Below the pieces are notes generated by a model. The model saw nothing but the letters and a program-made list of their open reading frames with translations, was not told the DNA's origin and ran no database searches. From AP-15 sp963790875 (GTDB taxonomy: Bacteria > Pseudomonadota > Alphaproteobacteria > ATCC43930 > CGMCC-115725), in NCBI GenBank assembly GCA_963790875.1, contig CAWBQT010000003.1, positions 558,001 through 622,000 of the forward strand: 64,000 nucleotides of DNA. Direction: 5' to 3'. Each line of letters begins with the position of its first letter. Within the stretch, counting starts at the first letter, position 1. Below, piece after piece: positions 26,884 through 36,434 of the stretch. The translations under genes were made by a program, and so were the position numbers.

Positions 26884-28151
26884 GCGGCGCCGAGCGCCTT
26901 TCGGCGAGCGCGGCGGCGGCCCGCCTCGAAGCCGGCGACCTCAGCGCCGAGGTCCTGGTGCGCGACTGCCTCGACCGCGCCGCTGCGCGCGCCGCGGTCA
27001 AGGGCTGGGTCTGGCTCGATCCGGATCTCGCCCTGGCGCAGGCCCGCGCCGTCGATCGGGCCGGCCGTCCCGGTGTGCTGAAGGGCGTACCGGTCGGGGT
27101 CAAGGATGTGATCGACACCTACGACATGCCGACCCAGCACGGCTCGCCGATCTATCGCGGCAACCGGCCGTTCGCCGATGCCGCCTGCGTCGCCCTCGCC
27201 CGCGCCGCCGGCGGCGTCATCCTCGGCAAGACAGTCACGACCGAATTTGCCAATCGTCAGCCGCGCGAGACCGTGCACCCGGCGAACCCGGCGCACACGC
27301 CGGGCGGTTCGTCGAGCGGCTCGGCCGCCGCGGTCGCCGATTTCCAGGTGCCGGTCGCGTTCGGGACGCAGACCGGCGGCTCGACGATCCGCCCGTCGGC
27401 GTTTTGCGGCGTCATCGGCTACAAGCCGTCTTTCGGCGAGTTCAGCCGCGTCGGCGTCAAGCCGCAATGCCACAACCTCGACACGCTGGGCATCATCTGC
27501 CGCAGCCTCGATGATCTGTCGCTGATGCGCGCGGCATTGCAAATCCAGCCGCGTCGCCCGGTCGATCGCGCCGCGGCGGCGCCCCGCATCGGCTTTTGCC
27601 GAACGCCCGCCTGGGACCATGCCGACGCCGACACCCAGGACTTGCTCGAACGCGTCGCCGCCCGGCTCTCGGCCGCCGGCGCCATGGTCAACGACACGGC
27701 ACCGGTCCCGACGGACATTGCTGATTATCATCACCGCGTCTTCGCGTTCGAGGCGGCGCGCAACTACGCCTACGAGTACGAGACGCATCGCGACAAGCTG
27801 AGCCCGGCCTTGCGCGACGGTCTGTTGACGCCGGGCCGCGCCTTGCCGCTCGCCGCCTATGTCGCGGCGATCGAAGCGGCCGAGGCGTTCCGCGCCCGCC
27901 TCGACGAAACCTTTGCGGAATTCGACGTGCTGCTGGCGCCGAGCGCCGTCGGCGAGGCGCCGGCGGGTCTCGACTCGACCGGCGACGCGCGTTTCAACGC
28001 GCTCTGGACGCTGGCCTGGACGCCGTGCCTGACATTGCCGGCCGGCACCGGGCATAACGGGCTGCCGCTCGGCATCCAACTCGTCGGCCCGCGTTTCAGG
28101 GACGAAGCGTTGCTCGACGCCGCCGCCTGGGTCGAAGCCCGACTCGGCTGA
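26880..28151 (+). CDS. amidase signature family hydrolase 2
   Basis: 423 residues, ATG 26880 overlapping the previous stop (ATGA). Triad: Lys in VPVGVKDVIDTYD, TPGGSSSGSAAAVAD, and Ser in GTQTGGSTIRPSAFCG. It is clearly paralogous to the preceding gene over its whole length, with identical blocks such as GKTVTTEFANR and TPGGSSSGSAAAVAD. A tandem duplication followed by divergence is the simplest explanation. The two may act on different amides or form a heteromer. Confidence 0.9.
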   Translation: MSGAERLSASAAAARLEAGDLSAEVLVRDCLDRAAARAAVKGWVWLDPDLALAQARAVDRAGRPGVLKGVPVGVKDVIDTYDMPTQHGSPIYRGNRPFADAACVALARAAGGVILGKTVTTEFANRQPRETVHPANPAHTPGGSSSGSAAAVADFQVPVAFGTQTGGSTIRPSAFCGVIGYKPSFGEFSRVGVKPQCHNLDTLGIICRSLDDLSLMRAALQIQPRRPVDRAAAAPRIGFCRTPAWDHADADTQDLLERVAARLSAAGAMVNDTAPVPTDIADYHHRVFAFEAARNYAYEYETHRDKLSPALRDGLLTPGRALPLAAYVAAIEAAEAFRARLDETFAEFDVLLAPSAVGEAPAGLDSTGDARFNALWTLAWTPCLTLPAGTGHNGLPLGIQLVGPRFRDEALLDAAAWVEARLG

Positions 28152-28679
28152 ACCGAACACGACACGGCAGGATCCGTGCGGCGCGGCACTCGGCAACGGC
28201 CCGAAATGGGGATGGGTGACGGACACTTCCAGCAACCGAGGGCTCAGGCTGTCCCTTTCGAACCCGGGTCGACAAGCTGGCGCCTTGCTGTCGCATCTCG
28301 GTTTCGAGCCGGTTGTCGACTGAAAGACCGGGCACGCAGTAGGTACAGCCAAACACTGGAGCCCAGTCGGGGACGACGACAGGTACTCTTGTTTGGGATC
28401 AGTTGTGGAACATAAAAAACGTTACGTAATGGCTGATAGATTCATATATATCAACAGATTAAAGGTTATAACTGTTACACGATCTTGCATCGATCAGCGG
28501 GTCCTGACCTGGTGATCCCGGCGATGATCGCCGCCTAGGAAGAGCGTAGCCGCGGGGCGCTTCATCAAGTCCTTCGCCGGCATTCATACGCAAACTTAAC
28601 GGGTGCATTTCAGTATGGGTTGGCGCTGCGGCTCGAATGTCAGCCGCGCGTCTGTCACGCCAAGAGAGAGTCAGTTGGA
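28152..28679. other. intergenic region with no convincing gene
   Basis: About 530 bases between the amidase pair and the island's first gene. The part around 28405-28475 is unusually AT-rich for this genome (for example GATTCATATATATCAACAG) and would suit a promoter. It may mark the boundary where imported DNA begins. No ORF with protein-like composition was found. Confidence 0.5.
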
Positions 28680-29570
28680 ATGGGAGAAGCAAAGCGAGGG
28701 CGCCAAGGACGAACAACAAGTCAACTAATTACGCGTGTAGAAAGGAAATTGCGAGGGCTCGGCGTCGATGTGAATGCGTTTGGTTACTATGATCAACCGG
28801 CGTTTGTTGCATTAGAGCGAATCGATCCGCTCGCGCTCGAACTCTATTCAACCTGGGTGATCAATCGCACCCGCGATGCCAGCTATGACAACCACGCGCG
28901 GCAAACCGTACCGAGACTCGCCGCAATCGTGGAACATCGGCTCGCATCGGAGAGCGGGCTTGGCGCCTGTGTGAACGTCGCGACCATGATGGCGCGCATG
29001 CTTGATCGATTGGGCGTATGGTCGTTTGCAGTCCGAGGCTCGCTGACAATCGAAATCCCATCCTGTCTGGAGGCGGGAAGGAGGTATTTCCAGGAATGTG
29101 ATCTTCCCGATCACAAGGACAACATGACCGGCCACGGATGGTTGGTAGCACCGCCGTTCGTCGTCGTTGACCCTACGCTCAAGCATCAAAAATGGGTCGA
29201 ACTGCATCCGTCGATCGCTAAGCTTCTGCCCCAAGTGGTTGCCGCGGAGGATGGGGAGTTCATTCGGCCCCGGTGGGACGACGTCGTCAGTGACTCTCTT
29301 ATTCAGATGTACAGTGTGCCGCGCTCGGCGCTGAATGCAGATCTCCCATATCGGTTCAAGCCAGATTTGGCTCGCATCGAGAAGAGCCTACCTGGACGCG
29401 ATGTACGTATAGGTGATCTTAGCCTTCGATATATCGCCGGTGCGGTCACAGTCAGCGACGTCCCGCTTCAGGAAATGGCCTGGGTATCGCCGGCTTCGCC
29501 CAAGCTCAGGCCCATTCACATTTGGGAAGAGGATGTTGAGCCCGCATTGCGCTCCGCGATCACAATCTAA
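28680..29570 (+). CDS. transglutaminase-like cysteine-protease-fold protein, uncharacterised
   Basis: 296 residues from ATG 28680, opening MGEAKRGRQG. The order Cys97 (GLGACVNVATMMARML), His152 (MTGHGWLVAPP) and Asp164 (FVVVDPTL) is the Cys-His-Asp arrangement of transglutaminase-like papain-fold proteins, so a protease, amidase or acyl-transfer activity is possible. I infer the fold from these motifs only. No signal peptide is present, so the protein is probably cytosolic. It lies at the island edge, convergent with the decayed integrase. GC content is lower than in the flanking catabolic genes. Confidence 0.65.
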   Translation: MGEAKRGRQGRTTSQLITRVERKLRGLGVDVNAFGYYDQPAFVALERIDPLALELYSTWVINRTRDASYDNHARQTVPRLAAIVEHRLASESGLGACVNVATMMARMLDRLGVWSFAVRGSLTIEIPSCLEAGRRYFQECDLPDHKDNMTGHGWLVAPPFVVVDPTLKHQKWVELHPSIAKLLPQVVAAEDGEFIRPRWDDVVSDSLIQMYSVPRSALNADLPYRFKPDLARIEKSLPGRDVRIGDLSLRYIAGAVTVSDVPLQEMAWVSPASPKLRPIHIWEEDVEPALRSAITI

Positions 29571-30569
29571 TTCTCTCGACCTCGTCCGGTGAGCCGCTCT
29601 TTCGTGCGGTCGTAGAGCTTGGTGGTTCGCGGACTCTCGTGCGCGGCCATTTCCTGCGCATGCTCGAGCGCCCCGCCGTTGGCGAGGTAGGCGGTAATCC
29701 CCGTTGCCCGGAACGTGTGACAGCCGATTTCCGCTGCGATGCCGGCTGCGGCGGCGCGCCGGCGGATCATCCGCCAGGCATCCGGCTGGCTCATGGCCTT
29801 GTCGGATAAGGCACCGCCATTGTGCCCGCGCGCGGTGCGGAACAGCCAGCCCTTGCGGTCCTCGGCAATGCCGGCCGCATCGATGTAGGCGCGCAACGCT
29901 TCCGCGAGCGCATGGTGGCACGGCATCGTGTGCTGCTTGCCGCCTTTTTCGTGCAGCCGGATCGTCCAGCCGGCGCCGTGCGGCCGCAAATCCTCGACCT
30001 TCATCTTCAGGGCCGCGTTGATCCGAGCGAAGCTGTAGGTAAGCGTGGCTATCAATGCCCGGTCGCGCAGGTCGCGCAACGTCGTCGCCGGGATCGAGGC
30101 GAGCTATTTGCGCCATTCGGTGCCTTCGAGCACCGGCGTCTTGCCGGTCTTGACGACATGCTTGGGCCCACGCACCGGCGCTGCCGGGTTGGTCGGCACC
30201 ACCTGGCCGGTCACCAGCCAGTCGAACAGCATCCGGATCGCGGCGAGCTGCTGCTTGACGGAGGGTGCCGAGACCTCGTTCTGCAGCTGCTCGATATAAG
30301 TGGCGACATCATGCGGCCGGATCGCGGCCGGCGTCAGGCCGCGTTCTTCGCACCAGGCGAAGAACCGGGCGCAGGCCCAGGGCATAAGCGCGGCGGGTGT
30401 TGGGGTTGCGGATGTTGGCGGTGAAGAACTCGACATAGCGCCAGGCGGCCTCGTCGCCGAGATCGGCGATCAGCGCCGGCACGACGTTGAGCGCGCGCTG
30501 GTCGGCGGTGATCTCGGCCGATGTGATGGTCGCCGGCAGCTGGTTCTTTGGTTCCTCGGGCTCGTTCAA
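29567..30569 (-). pseudogene. tyrosine recombinase (phage-type integrase), disrupted, copy 1
   Basis: Full-length integrase reading (about 330 residues) broken twice. The N-terminal core-binding domain (NTRRAYA, then FFAWCEERGLTPAAIRP) changes frame near 30376-30378, where one base of a CCC run is extra. A TAG at 30104-30106 interrupts EWRK*LASIPATTLRDLRDRALI. The catalytic domain is otherwise whole, with RINAALKMKVEDL, CHTFRATGITAYL, HESPRTTKLYDRT. Its 3-prime end overlaps the transglutaminase-like gene by 4 bases. The same family recurs as fragments at about 43012-43354 and 47338-47892. Confidence 0.85.
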
Positions 30570-30792
30570 AATCGGCTCCCCTGCCCTGAAATCTCAGACA
30601 TGATAATGTAGAGCGTTTTTTGCTTGGCGGCGCGGCGCACAGGCCTGTGCGGGTGGATTCCGCGGTTGGAATGCGCGCCGGATATTTCAATTCTATCGAA
30701 ATCATTTTTTCGCGCTATGTGAGCTAGATCACACTCCGCGTGGCAACCGGTGATATTTGTGACAAAATTAGGGATCGCGCTTGGAGGCGGAA

Positions 30793-31188
30793 ATGGCAGC
30801 ACGTTCTGTAGGAGAATTTTGCGAAGCCTGCTTTGACGCGCATAAGAGCGATTGCAGCGGGTTCGCCCGCGCTGTCGCAAACGAACTCAAGGTGCCGCTC
30901 CAGGGACTGGCCGACGAGATCGTCGAAACCCTCCGTACCGGGCAAGGCTGGGCGCTTTTGCCCAATGGGGTCGTGGCTGCGCAGAGTGCGCGTAATGGCA
31001 AGCTCGTCATCGCCGGGCTGAAAGGATCTGAACAAGCCCATCCCGACCCGCATGGGTTAGCCCATGACGCTTTCCCAAGTGCGTACTGGGGAAGGCTTGG
31101 AGGAACCGGCGCAAAGGATAAGACCATCAATTGGGCGTGGACCACAGACGACCGCGATCGTGTTTCTTATGCCGCACATCACCTCTGA
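30793..31188 (+). CDS. NlpC/P60-like protein lacking its catalytic-His strand (paralogue of 58756-59190)
   Basis: 131 residues from ATG 30793 behind GGAGGCGG. Cys21 in DCSGFARAVANEL is the nucleophile position of NlpC/P60- or CHAP-type hydrolases. Aligned by eye with the paralogue at 58756-59190, this copy lacks nine residues (HVVVIVDGP, including the likely catalytic His) after AHPDPHG, an in-frame loss of 27 bases. The remainder, PSAYWGRLGGTGAKDKTINWAWT, is nearly identical. It may therefore be catalytically dead, or an immunity or decoy form. It has no signal peptide and is first in a cassette of cell-envelope genes. Confidence 0.65.
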   Translation: MAARSVGEFCEACFDAHKSDCSGFARAVANELKVPLQGLADEIVETLRTGQGWALLPNGVVAAQSARNGKLVIAGLKGSEQAHPDPHGLAHDAFPSAYWGRLGGTGAKDKTINWAWTTDDRDRVSYAAHHL

Positions 31189-31225
31189 GGCATGCCACAG
31201 TCTGGGTATATTTCGTCCGCAGCAT

Positions 31226-33061
31226 ATGTCCAGTCCTGTAGCAATACATGGCGCACTGAAAATGATAACATCCTCAGCATTCCTGGTTGACGACGTTCTC
31301 CTGAACGCGACTGATTTGACTGGCGCGAATATCGAGAAGATTTACGCGAAAGCACATCCTCACTATGCAGTTTATCGGAGCTCGGATCGCGTTTCGGTGC
31401 AGTACTCCGACATCGACCTAGAGGCTGCCAATCAACGCAAGAATATGTCAACCCTCAATGGTTTACGGACCGAAATCAACGGGTTGATTGATGGGTGGAG
31501 AAGCAGTAAGTGGGAAGCGTTCCAGTCGAAAGCAGCGCGGTATGATGGCCAAGTGGCAGCTGCTCTAGTCTTGTGTCTTGAAGGTGATACCGCGACACCA
31601 CTGCAAGCCCTTGGAGACGTGAAAACTAATGTACTCGCCGAGCGTACATCTTGGGGGCGATTTGAATATTTACTTTCTGCCTTCGCGGTGCTTCTGCTGT
31701 CTGTGATAATTTTTACAGTTATTCAAAGATTTAGTCCTTACAAGTTCGCAACTGCCGACCAAAATATTTGGCTCGCTGCCCGAGCCGGTGCAGTGGGAGC
31801 ATTCTTCTCGATTGCCTTAGCGATTAGCAATAGGACCGTTCTTACCAACATGTATCGACGCGATAATATTGCTGATGCAAGCTTACGCATAACAATCGGT
31901 ATTATATCCGCAGCTGTATTGGTTCTCTTGCTCGGCTCGAACATACTTTCCACTGTGGTGATCGCTGGGACACAGCTTTCTGGGGCCTCACTTACGTGGC
32001 CCAAAGTTCTGATTATCGGTTTTGTTGCAGGTTTTCTTGAACGGTTAGTACCAGACCTTTTGGCCAAAGAGGCACCAACTCCGCCGCCTGCCGGTCAGAC
32101 ACCCCCGGCACCAGCCCAGGCACCTGTCCAGCCTGGTCAGGCCTCCTCGCAAGCAGTAAGCCAGGCAGTTCTGGCTCCAGCGTTGGACCGTCTCAGCCGT
32201 CGACTCTCGCTCGCTGCTGTCCTGGTCGATAACATCGGTCCTGCACTGCCCGCGGGCCTGCTGACACCGGCGGTGAAAGATGCGGTCAGCGCGGCGAAAT
32301 CCGCTTTTGCCGCCGGGACTAGTGTCGTCGTTAGTGCCGACACGCTGAAGCGCGTGAGCGATGCAGCAGACGCTCTGGTCACCGGCTCACCGATTGATAG
32401 CCTGATCAAAGTCGCCGCCCCCATGACGGGCGGGTTTCCCTCTACTCTGGCCGCTCTCCTCAGTACCGGCTGGCATCTCGGCGCAGCGGCGTACCAGCGT
32501 TGGCAAGCGTTTCTCTTGGCCGCCCCAGTCACTCCCGCCCTCATAGAGGATGGTACCGTTACCGCCGACGAGATCAATAGTGCTTTGGTGGGCATACCTG
32601 CCCTGCCACCGTCCTGGCTCACGGCCTGCGCCCGGCCCGACTTCGTCCACGGTCTGCCAGGCCTCCTGATGAGCGACGACGCAGTTGACCAACTCTGGTT
32701 GAGATACGGCGCACTGAACGGCGCGGCCGCATTGTTTCAGGATCGTGAGCAAATCAACGCCGGGCTCGTCCCGCTGCGTTTGGCACTGCTCTCCCGGCGT
32801 CTCGCTCGTGACGTCACCGATCAAATGGTCCAGCCAATTGTGACGGGGTTAGCCAAAGCCGCTGATATCGCTCTGCGGCCCGTGAACCAGCTTGACGCTG
32901 CCGGGTTGTTGCAGGCCGCGGCCGAGGCGAGCAAGGCGTCTGTAACCGCAGCCGCGTCTGAGAACACCCGTGCAGCCTTCGATGCGCTCGTTACCTTGGT
33001 TGGCATTGCCCGACAGGCCAAGTTCGATCTGCCCGCCGCCCTGATTGAGGCGCTGCCTTGA
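31226..33061 (+). CDS. large membrane protein with Pro-rich linker, uncharacterised
   Basis: 611 residues from ATG 31226 (ATG 31262 also possible). Residues 1-145 are soluble, with no signal peptide. Four hydrophobic segments lie at about 147-170, 182-202, 218-240 and 262-280. A Pro/Gln/Ala linker (APTPPPAGQTPPAPAQAP) at about 285-310 leads to an Ala-rich, mostly helical C-terminal region of 300 residues. The 5-prime part is AT-richer than the 3-prime part, suggesting a composite origin. I do not recognise the family. Its place between an NlpC-like and a lysozyme-like gene suggests a membrane-anchored scaffold or delivery component. Confidence 0.6.
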   Translation: MSSPVAIHGALKMITSSAFLVDDVLLNATDLTGANIEKIYAKAHPHYAVYRSSDRVSVQYSDIDLEAANQRKNMSTLNGLRTEINGLIDGWRSSKWEAFQSKAARYDGQVAAALVLCLEGDTATPLQALGDVKTNVLAERTSWGRFEYLLSAFAVLLLSVIIFTVIQRFSPYKFATADQNIWLAARAGAVGAFFSIALAISNRTVLTNMYRRDNIADASLRITIGIISAAVLVLLLGSNILSTVVIAGTQLSGASLTWPKVLIIGFVAGFLERLVPDLLAKEAPTPPPAGQTPPAPAQAPVQPGQASSQAVSQAVLAPALDRLSRRLSLAAVLVDNIGPALPAGLLTPAVKDAVSAAKSAFAAGTSVVVSADTLKRVSDAADALVTGSPIDSLIKVAAPMTGGFPSTLAALLSTGWHLGAAAYQRWQAFLLAAPVTPALIEDGTVTADEINSALVGIPALPPSWLTACARPDFVHGLPGLLMSDDAVDQLWLRYGALNGAAALFQDREQINAGLVPLRLALLSRRLARDVTDQMVQPIVTGLAKAADIALRPVNQLDAAGLLQAAAEASKASVTAAASENTRAAFDALVTLVGIARQAKFDLPAALIEALP

Positions 33062-33111
33062 CCCCGCACAATCAATCCGACAATCGCGGTCGGTAGAAAA
33101 GCCTGTAAACC

Positions 33112-34060
33112 ATGGAATATTCCCGCCTCCTACAGTACCAGTTCCCGCTGATGCGGGGCGACGACGTCCGCGCCGTCCAACAGGCCCTCATCGCTATCAA
33201 TGTCAATCCACCCTGCGGCACCGCAGATGGGGTCTATGGCGACGCCACTCGCTCCAGCGTCGCCGCGTTTCAATCCGCTTGGAACGTCCGTCGTACCAGC
33301 GGTGACGACCCGATTGCCGCCGACGGGAAGGTAGGACCAACCACCTGGGCCGCCCTGTTCGGCACTGCGCTCCGCGCCGGCACCCCTGCATCTCACGTCG
33401 TCAATGCTGGGCCTGCTCTTCCGCCGGACATTGCGACCGAGATACCCATCACTCAAGAGAAAGCCGGACCGCTTAAGAGGTGGATGATAACTAATTTCAG
33501 CACTCAGATCCAAACTGCTATCGCGGGCACGCCAGTCGACATTGATCTCGTCTGCGCAATCGCCGCGAAAGAGAACCTCTCTCTATTGGCTTGGCCTAAC
33601 TGACCGCATCACCGCCGCTAATCTGCTGCCGCTATGCGTCTTCGATGCCAGTGGTGACTTCCCTGGTACTCAACGTACTGCCTTCCCGGTAAACGCCGCT
33701 GCTCTGCGCCGTGACCCGCACTATGGCGACCTAACCGACATGCTGATCGCAGAAGCAAATCAGATGCGCCGCGTCCTTCATGGTTGGAGCGCTGCCCAAT
33801 ACCTCTACAAAGGCTACGGTATTTTTCAGTACGATCTACAGAACATTACAAGCGATGAGCCGTTCTTTCGTGAGAAACTTTGGTATACATTCGATCATTG
33901 CATCGACCGGCTGATGCGCGAAATCAAAACCAAGCTTCAGGCCAATGCAAATAATCTCGAAAAGGCGGTGCGTGCATATAACGGCTCAGGTCCGCGGGCC
34001 GACATCTATGTCAGAGACGTGATGCTGATCCGCCAATGGTGCGCCACCATTCCTGTTTAA
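33112..34060 (+). CDS. peptidoglycan-binding domain + lysozyme-like domain protein (one frameshift)
   Basis: About 315 residues. Residues 1-85 form a PG_binding_1 domain (MRGDDVRAVQQALIAI, DGVYGDATRSSVAAFQ, DGKVGPTTWAALFG). The C-terminal part resembles a lytic-transglycosylase/lysozyme fold, with IDLVCAIAAKE before the break and SLYWLGLTDRI, YKGYGIFQYDLQNI and VRAYNGSGPRADIY after it. One base of AA at 33574-33575 is extra; removing it gives AAKETSLYWLGL. No signal peptide is visible, so export would need a dedicated route or a neighbour. It follows the large membrane protein by 50 bases. Confidence 0.7.
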
Positions 34061-34173
34061 GTGGTTTAGGAGGCAATCGTGTATCCAATTCGACTATTTG
34101 GTCTTTGTACTACAGTAAATGCCCAGATCTCGAATTGGTGTTATAACCCACAGGAATCAGGAGATGCTATCGG

Positions 34174-34680
34174 ATGAAACGTATATTGAACATTACGTCA
34201 ACTTATTTCGTCTTGGTGTTGACCTGCGGCTGCACCACACAGCTTGCCCCGGCCTACGATCAATCCGTCTATGACGGCCTGGTATCGGCAAACAAGGATA
34301 TTCAGGCGTTATTTGTTGCCGCTGGGGGCTCAGCGACAAAAGACACGTATTCGACGCGGGGACCCGCCTACGATCATATCATATCAGAGTTAAAGGCGGT
34401 TGAGCTGCAGATCAAAGCTCGCCCACTTCCCAACTCCGAGGCGTTGGAGGAGACGAATAAAGTGCTGTCAAAACTTCATGTCGGGGGTGTTACCGTCGAC
34501 CCCAATTTTTCCGATTACCCAAGCGCCCGATCGGTCGACGATCTAGTAAATACTGTTCAGCATATGCAGACGAGCGATCAAACCATGGGTCTGCGACCAA
34601 ATCTGTTGTCTTCTTACAAGAACCAGGCAACGATATATCTAACTCAGGCCATGACTTATGAGAGCTTCCTGAAGCGTTAG
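34174..34680 (+). CDS. putative lipoprotein, uncharacterised (168 aa)
   Basis: Signal sequence MKRILNITSTYFVLVLTCGC ends in a Cys-containing lipobox-like stretch, though VLTC/TCGC departs from the consensus. The mature part is helical and polar (YDGLVSANKDIQALFVAAGG, ELKAVELQIKARPLPNSEAL). It is 10 bases upstream of the next small gene and probably co-transcribed with it. A different putative lipoprotein gene (57768-58610) lies in the second locus that also has the NlpC-like paralogue. Confidence 0.6.
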   Translation: MKRILNITSTYFVLVLTCGCTTQLAPAYDQSVYDGLVSANKDIQALFVAAGGSATKDTYSTRGPAYDHIISELKAVELQIKARPLPNSEALEETNKVLSKLHVGGVTVDPNFSDYPSARSVDDLVNTVQHMQTSDQTMGLRPNLLSSYKNQATIYLTQAMTYESFLKR

Positions 34681-34690
34681 GAGATGACAA

Positions 34691-35029
34691 ATGGAACCGA
34701 TTGATCTCGGGGTATTGGTAACGCAGATGCAAACCGCGGCGACCGCTGTGATCGGAAAAGACGTCACGGCTTTGCGGGGCTTCTCGGCTCAGCAACTGAA
34801 TGCGATAGCCCAACAGGCCGTCTTTGTCTCCGCAGGTATCGCCGATAGTTCGATCAGCGACGATACACGCGACTTTTTCCTAGACAGCCTCGAAGAAATG
34901 GTCAGGAGCTTTGTGAATACGTTGGCGGGTTTCGTTACTGTGATGATCGAGGAGACATGGAACGCCATCGTCGGGGTCATTTGGGCCGCGATCAACAAGG
35001 CTACTGGTTTAGCACTGACAGTGCCGTAG
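34691..35029 (+). CDS. small membrane-associated protein, uncharacterised (112 aa)
   Basis: 112 residues with RBS AGGAG just upstream (overlapping the lipoprotein stop region). The first 70 residues are helical and polar. The C-terminal 35 residues are hydrophobic (LAGFVTVMIEETWNAIVGVIWAAINKATGLALTV) and could insert in a membrane, giving a holin-like look, though there is only one clear segment. No family recognised. Confidence 0.55.
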   Translation: MEPIDLGVLVTQMQTAATAVIGKDVTALRGFSAQQLNAIAQQAVFVSAGIADSSISDDTRDFFLDSLEEMVRSFVNTLAGFVTVMIEETWNAIVGVIWAAINKATGLALTVP

Positions 35030-35179
35030 AGAAGCACGAGCTCCGCGGTGCATGACGTCCGCCGGCGTCGCCCGCGAAAAGCGGGTTGGATCATGGAGAG
35101 AACCGTCGCTGCGCTAAGGGGGTGCCAGGGGGCTCCTACGCTCCTACCCTGCAAATTGACGGTGAATATGTCACGAGGG

Positions 35180-35194
35180 TGTGCATGCTGCACA
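35180..35194. promoter_or_regulatory. operator-like inverted repeat upstream of hydrolase/caspase operon
   Basis: TGTGCA-TGC-TGCACA, a perfect 6-base inverted repeat with 3-base spacer, 105 bases before the start of the alpha/beta hydrolase gene. It is in the only sizeable gap (35030-35299) before that operon. Short palindromes also arise by chance, so support is weak. Confidence 0.3.
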
Positions 35195-35299
35195 TGGGGA
35201 TAAGAAGCGACTTCTAGCGAGGTAGTTCGGCCCACCAGCTGTTGCTACGCAAGCCGTTCAGGGTCAGTGTTAGTCGAATGGCTATTTTCGGGAGGCCGC

Positions 35300-36425
35300 A
35301 TGATTCAGATGGTGTTCGTGCACGGTGTCGCGACCCGGTCGAGCCCCGCCTACGACCTGGAGCAGCGCAATCGGGAGAAGCTGTTCAAGGAGATTTTGTT
35401 CGAAGGGAAGTCGGTGAATATCCGCTCTCCCCGCTGGGGCGACTTGGTGCCTCCCATGTCGCACGGCGGGGCGGCTTTTGCCGGAGCCGCGGGGGTCGCG
35501 AGTTTCGGCGCCTTTGGCGGGGGTCTTGGGCTCGGCGCGTCGGCCGCGGGATCGGCTCAGGGCGATGCCATAGCCGGACTGGCTCGGGAAGACTCAACGG
35601 CGGCCCTGGATGCCATCTACGCCACGGTCGTCGATCAAGCCGACCGCGCGCTGCGGGAGTTGACGTCCGATGATATCGACGCTTTCAAGGCGGTCACGGC
35701 GGCGATGCCCGATGCGTCGACGAAGCCCGCGCTTCCACCCTCTGCATCCGACGAGGACCTGATCTTAAATCTCGGTCAAAGCGTGGCTCCGGGGGGCAGT
35801 TACAGCATCGGCAGCAAGGTCAACGTGGCCGTGATCGCGCTTGCCGAGCGCGCGCGCAACACCGTCTCGACGGGGCTCTCCAACACTTTCCGGGATGAGC
35901 TCAACCCGATGGTCGGCCGCTTCCTGGGTGACATCTTCGTTTACCTGAAGGACGGAGATGTCCGCGAGAGGATCCGCGGCTGTGTGCGTCAGCCGATCCT
36001 TCGAGGCCCAAGCGGACGCCAAGGCGTCGAACGAACCGTTGATCCTGATGGGCCACAGCCTGGGTGGCGTCATCCTCTACGACATGCTCTCGTCACCTCA
36101 ATCGGCCGGGCTGCCGAGCGACCTAAAGGTGGACGCCTTCCTTACAGTAGGCTCGCAGTCAGGCTTGTTCGAGGAAATGGGCCTCTTCGAGTTCGAGAAC
36201 CCGGGCACGGCGCCCACGTCGGGCCCGGAATGCGTCAAGGCGTGGCTCAACATCTTCGATCCGATCGATGTCTTCGGATTCCGCACCAAAGGCATCTTTT
36301 CCAGGCCCAACGACTTCGCCTTCGATTCTGTGACCGGGCTCCTTTCGGCTCATACCACCTATTTCAAGCGGCCGCAGTTCTACGCGCGGATGCGTGCGCG
36401 CCTGCGTGCTCTCGACCTCGTTTAA
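35300..36425 (+). CDS. alpha/beta hydrolase (lipase/PGAP1-like), one frameshift
   Basis: About 374 residues from ATG 35300 (RBS GGGAGG). MIQMVFVHGVATR is the first strand and oxyanion turn, LILMGHSLGGVILYDML is the nucleophile elbow with the catalytic Ser, and NIFDPIDVFGF plus SAHTTYFKRPQFY plausibly supply Asp and His. Between strand 1 and the elbow lies a Gly/Ala-rich insertion (about residues 55-85). The frame changes near 35989-35998, where one extra base separates RIRGCVRQ from SFEAQADAKA. It is the first gene of an operon with a caspase-like protease and a pYEATS protein, so the enzyme is a candidate lipid- or ester-cleaving effector. Confidence 0.75.
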
Positions 36426-36434
36426 GAACCTCCG

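Noticed and set aside
29567..30569. Functional integrase with programmed frameshift
   Set aside because: An in-frame TAG in addition to the frame change, and two further decayed relatives, make a pseudogene the simpler reading.
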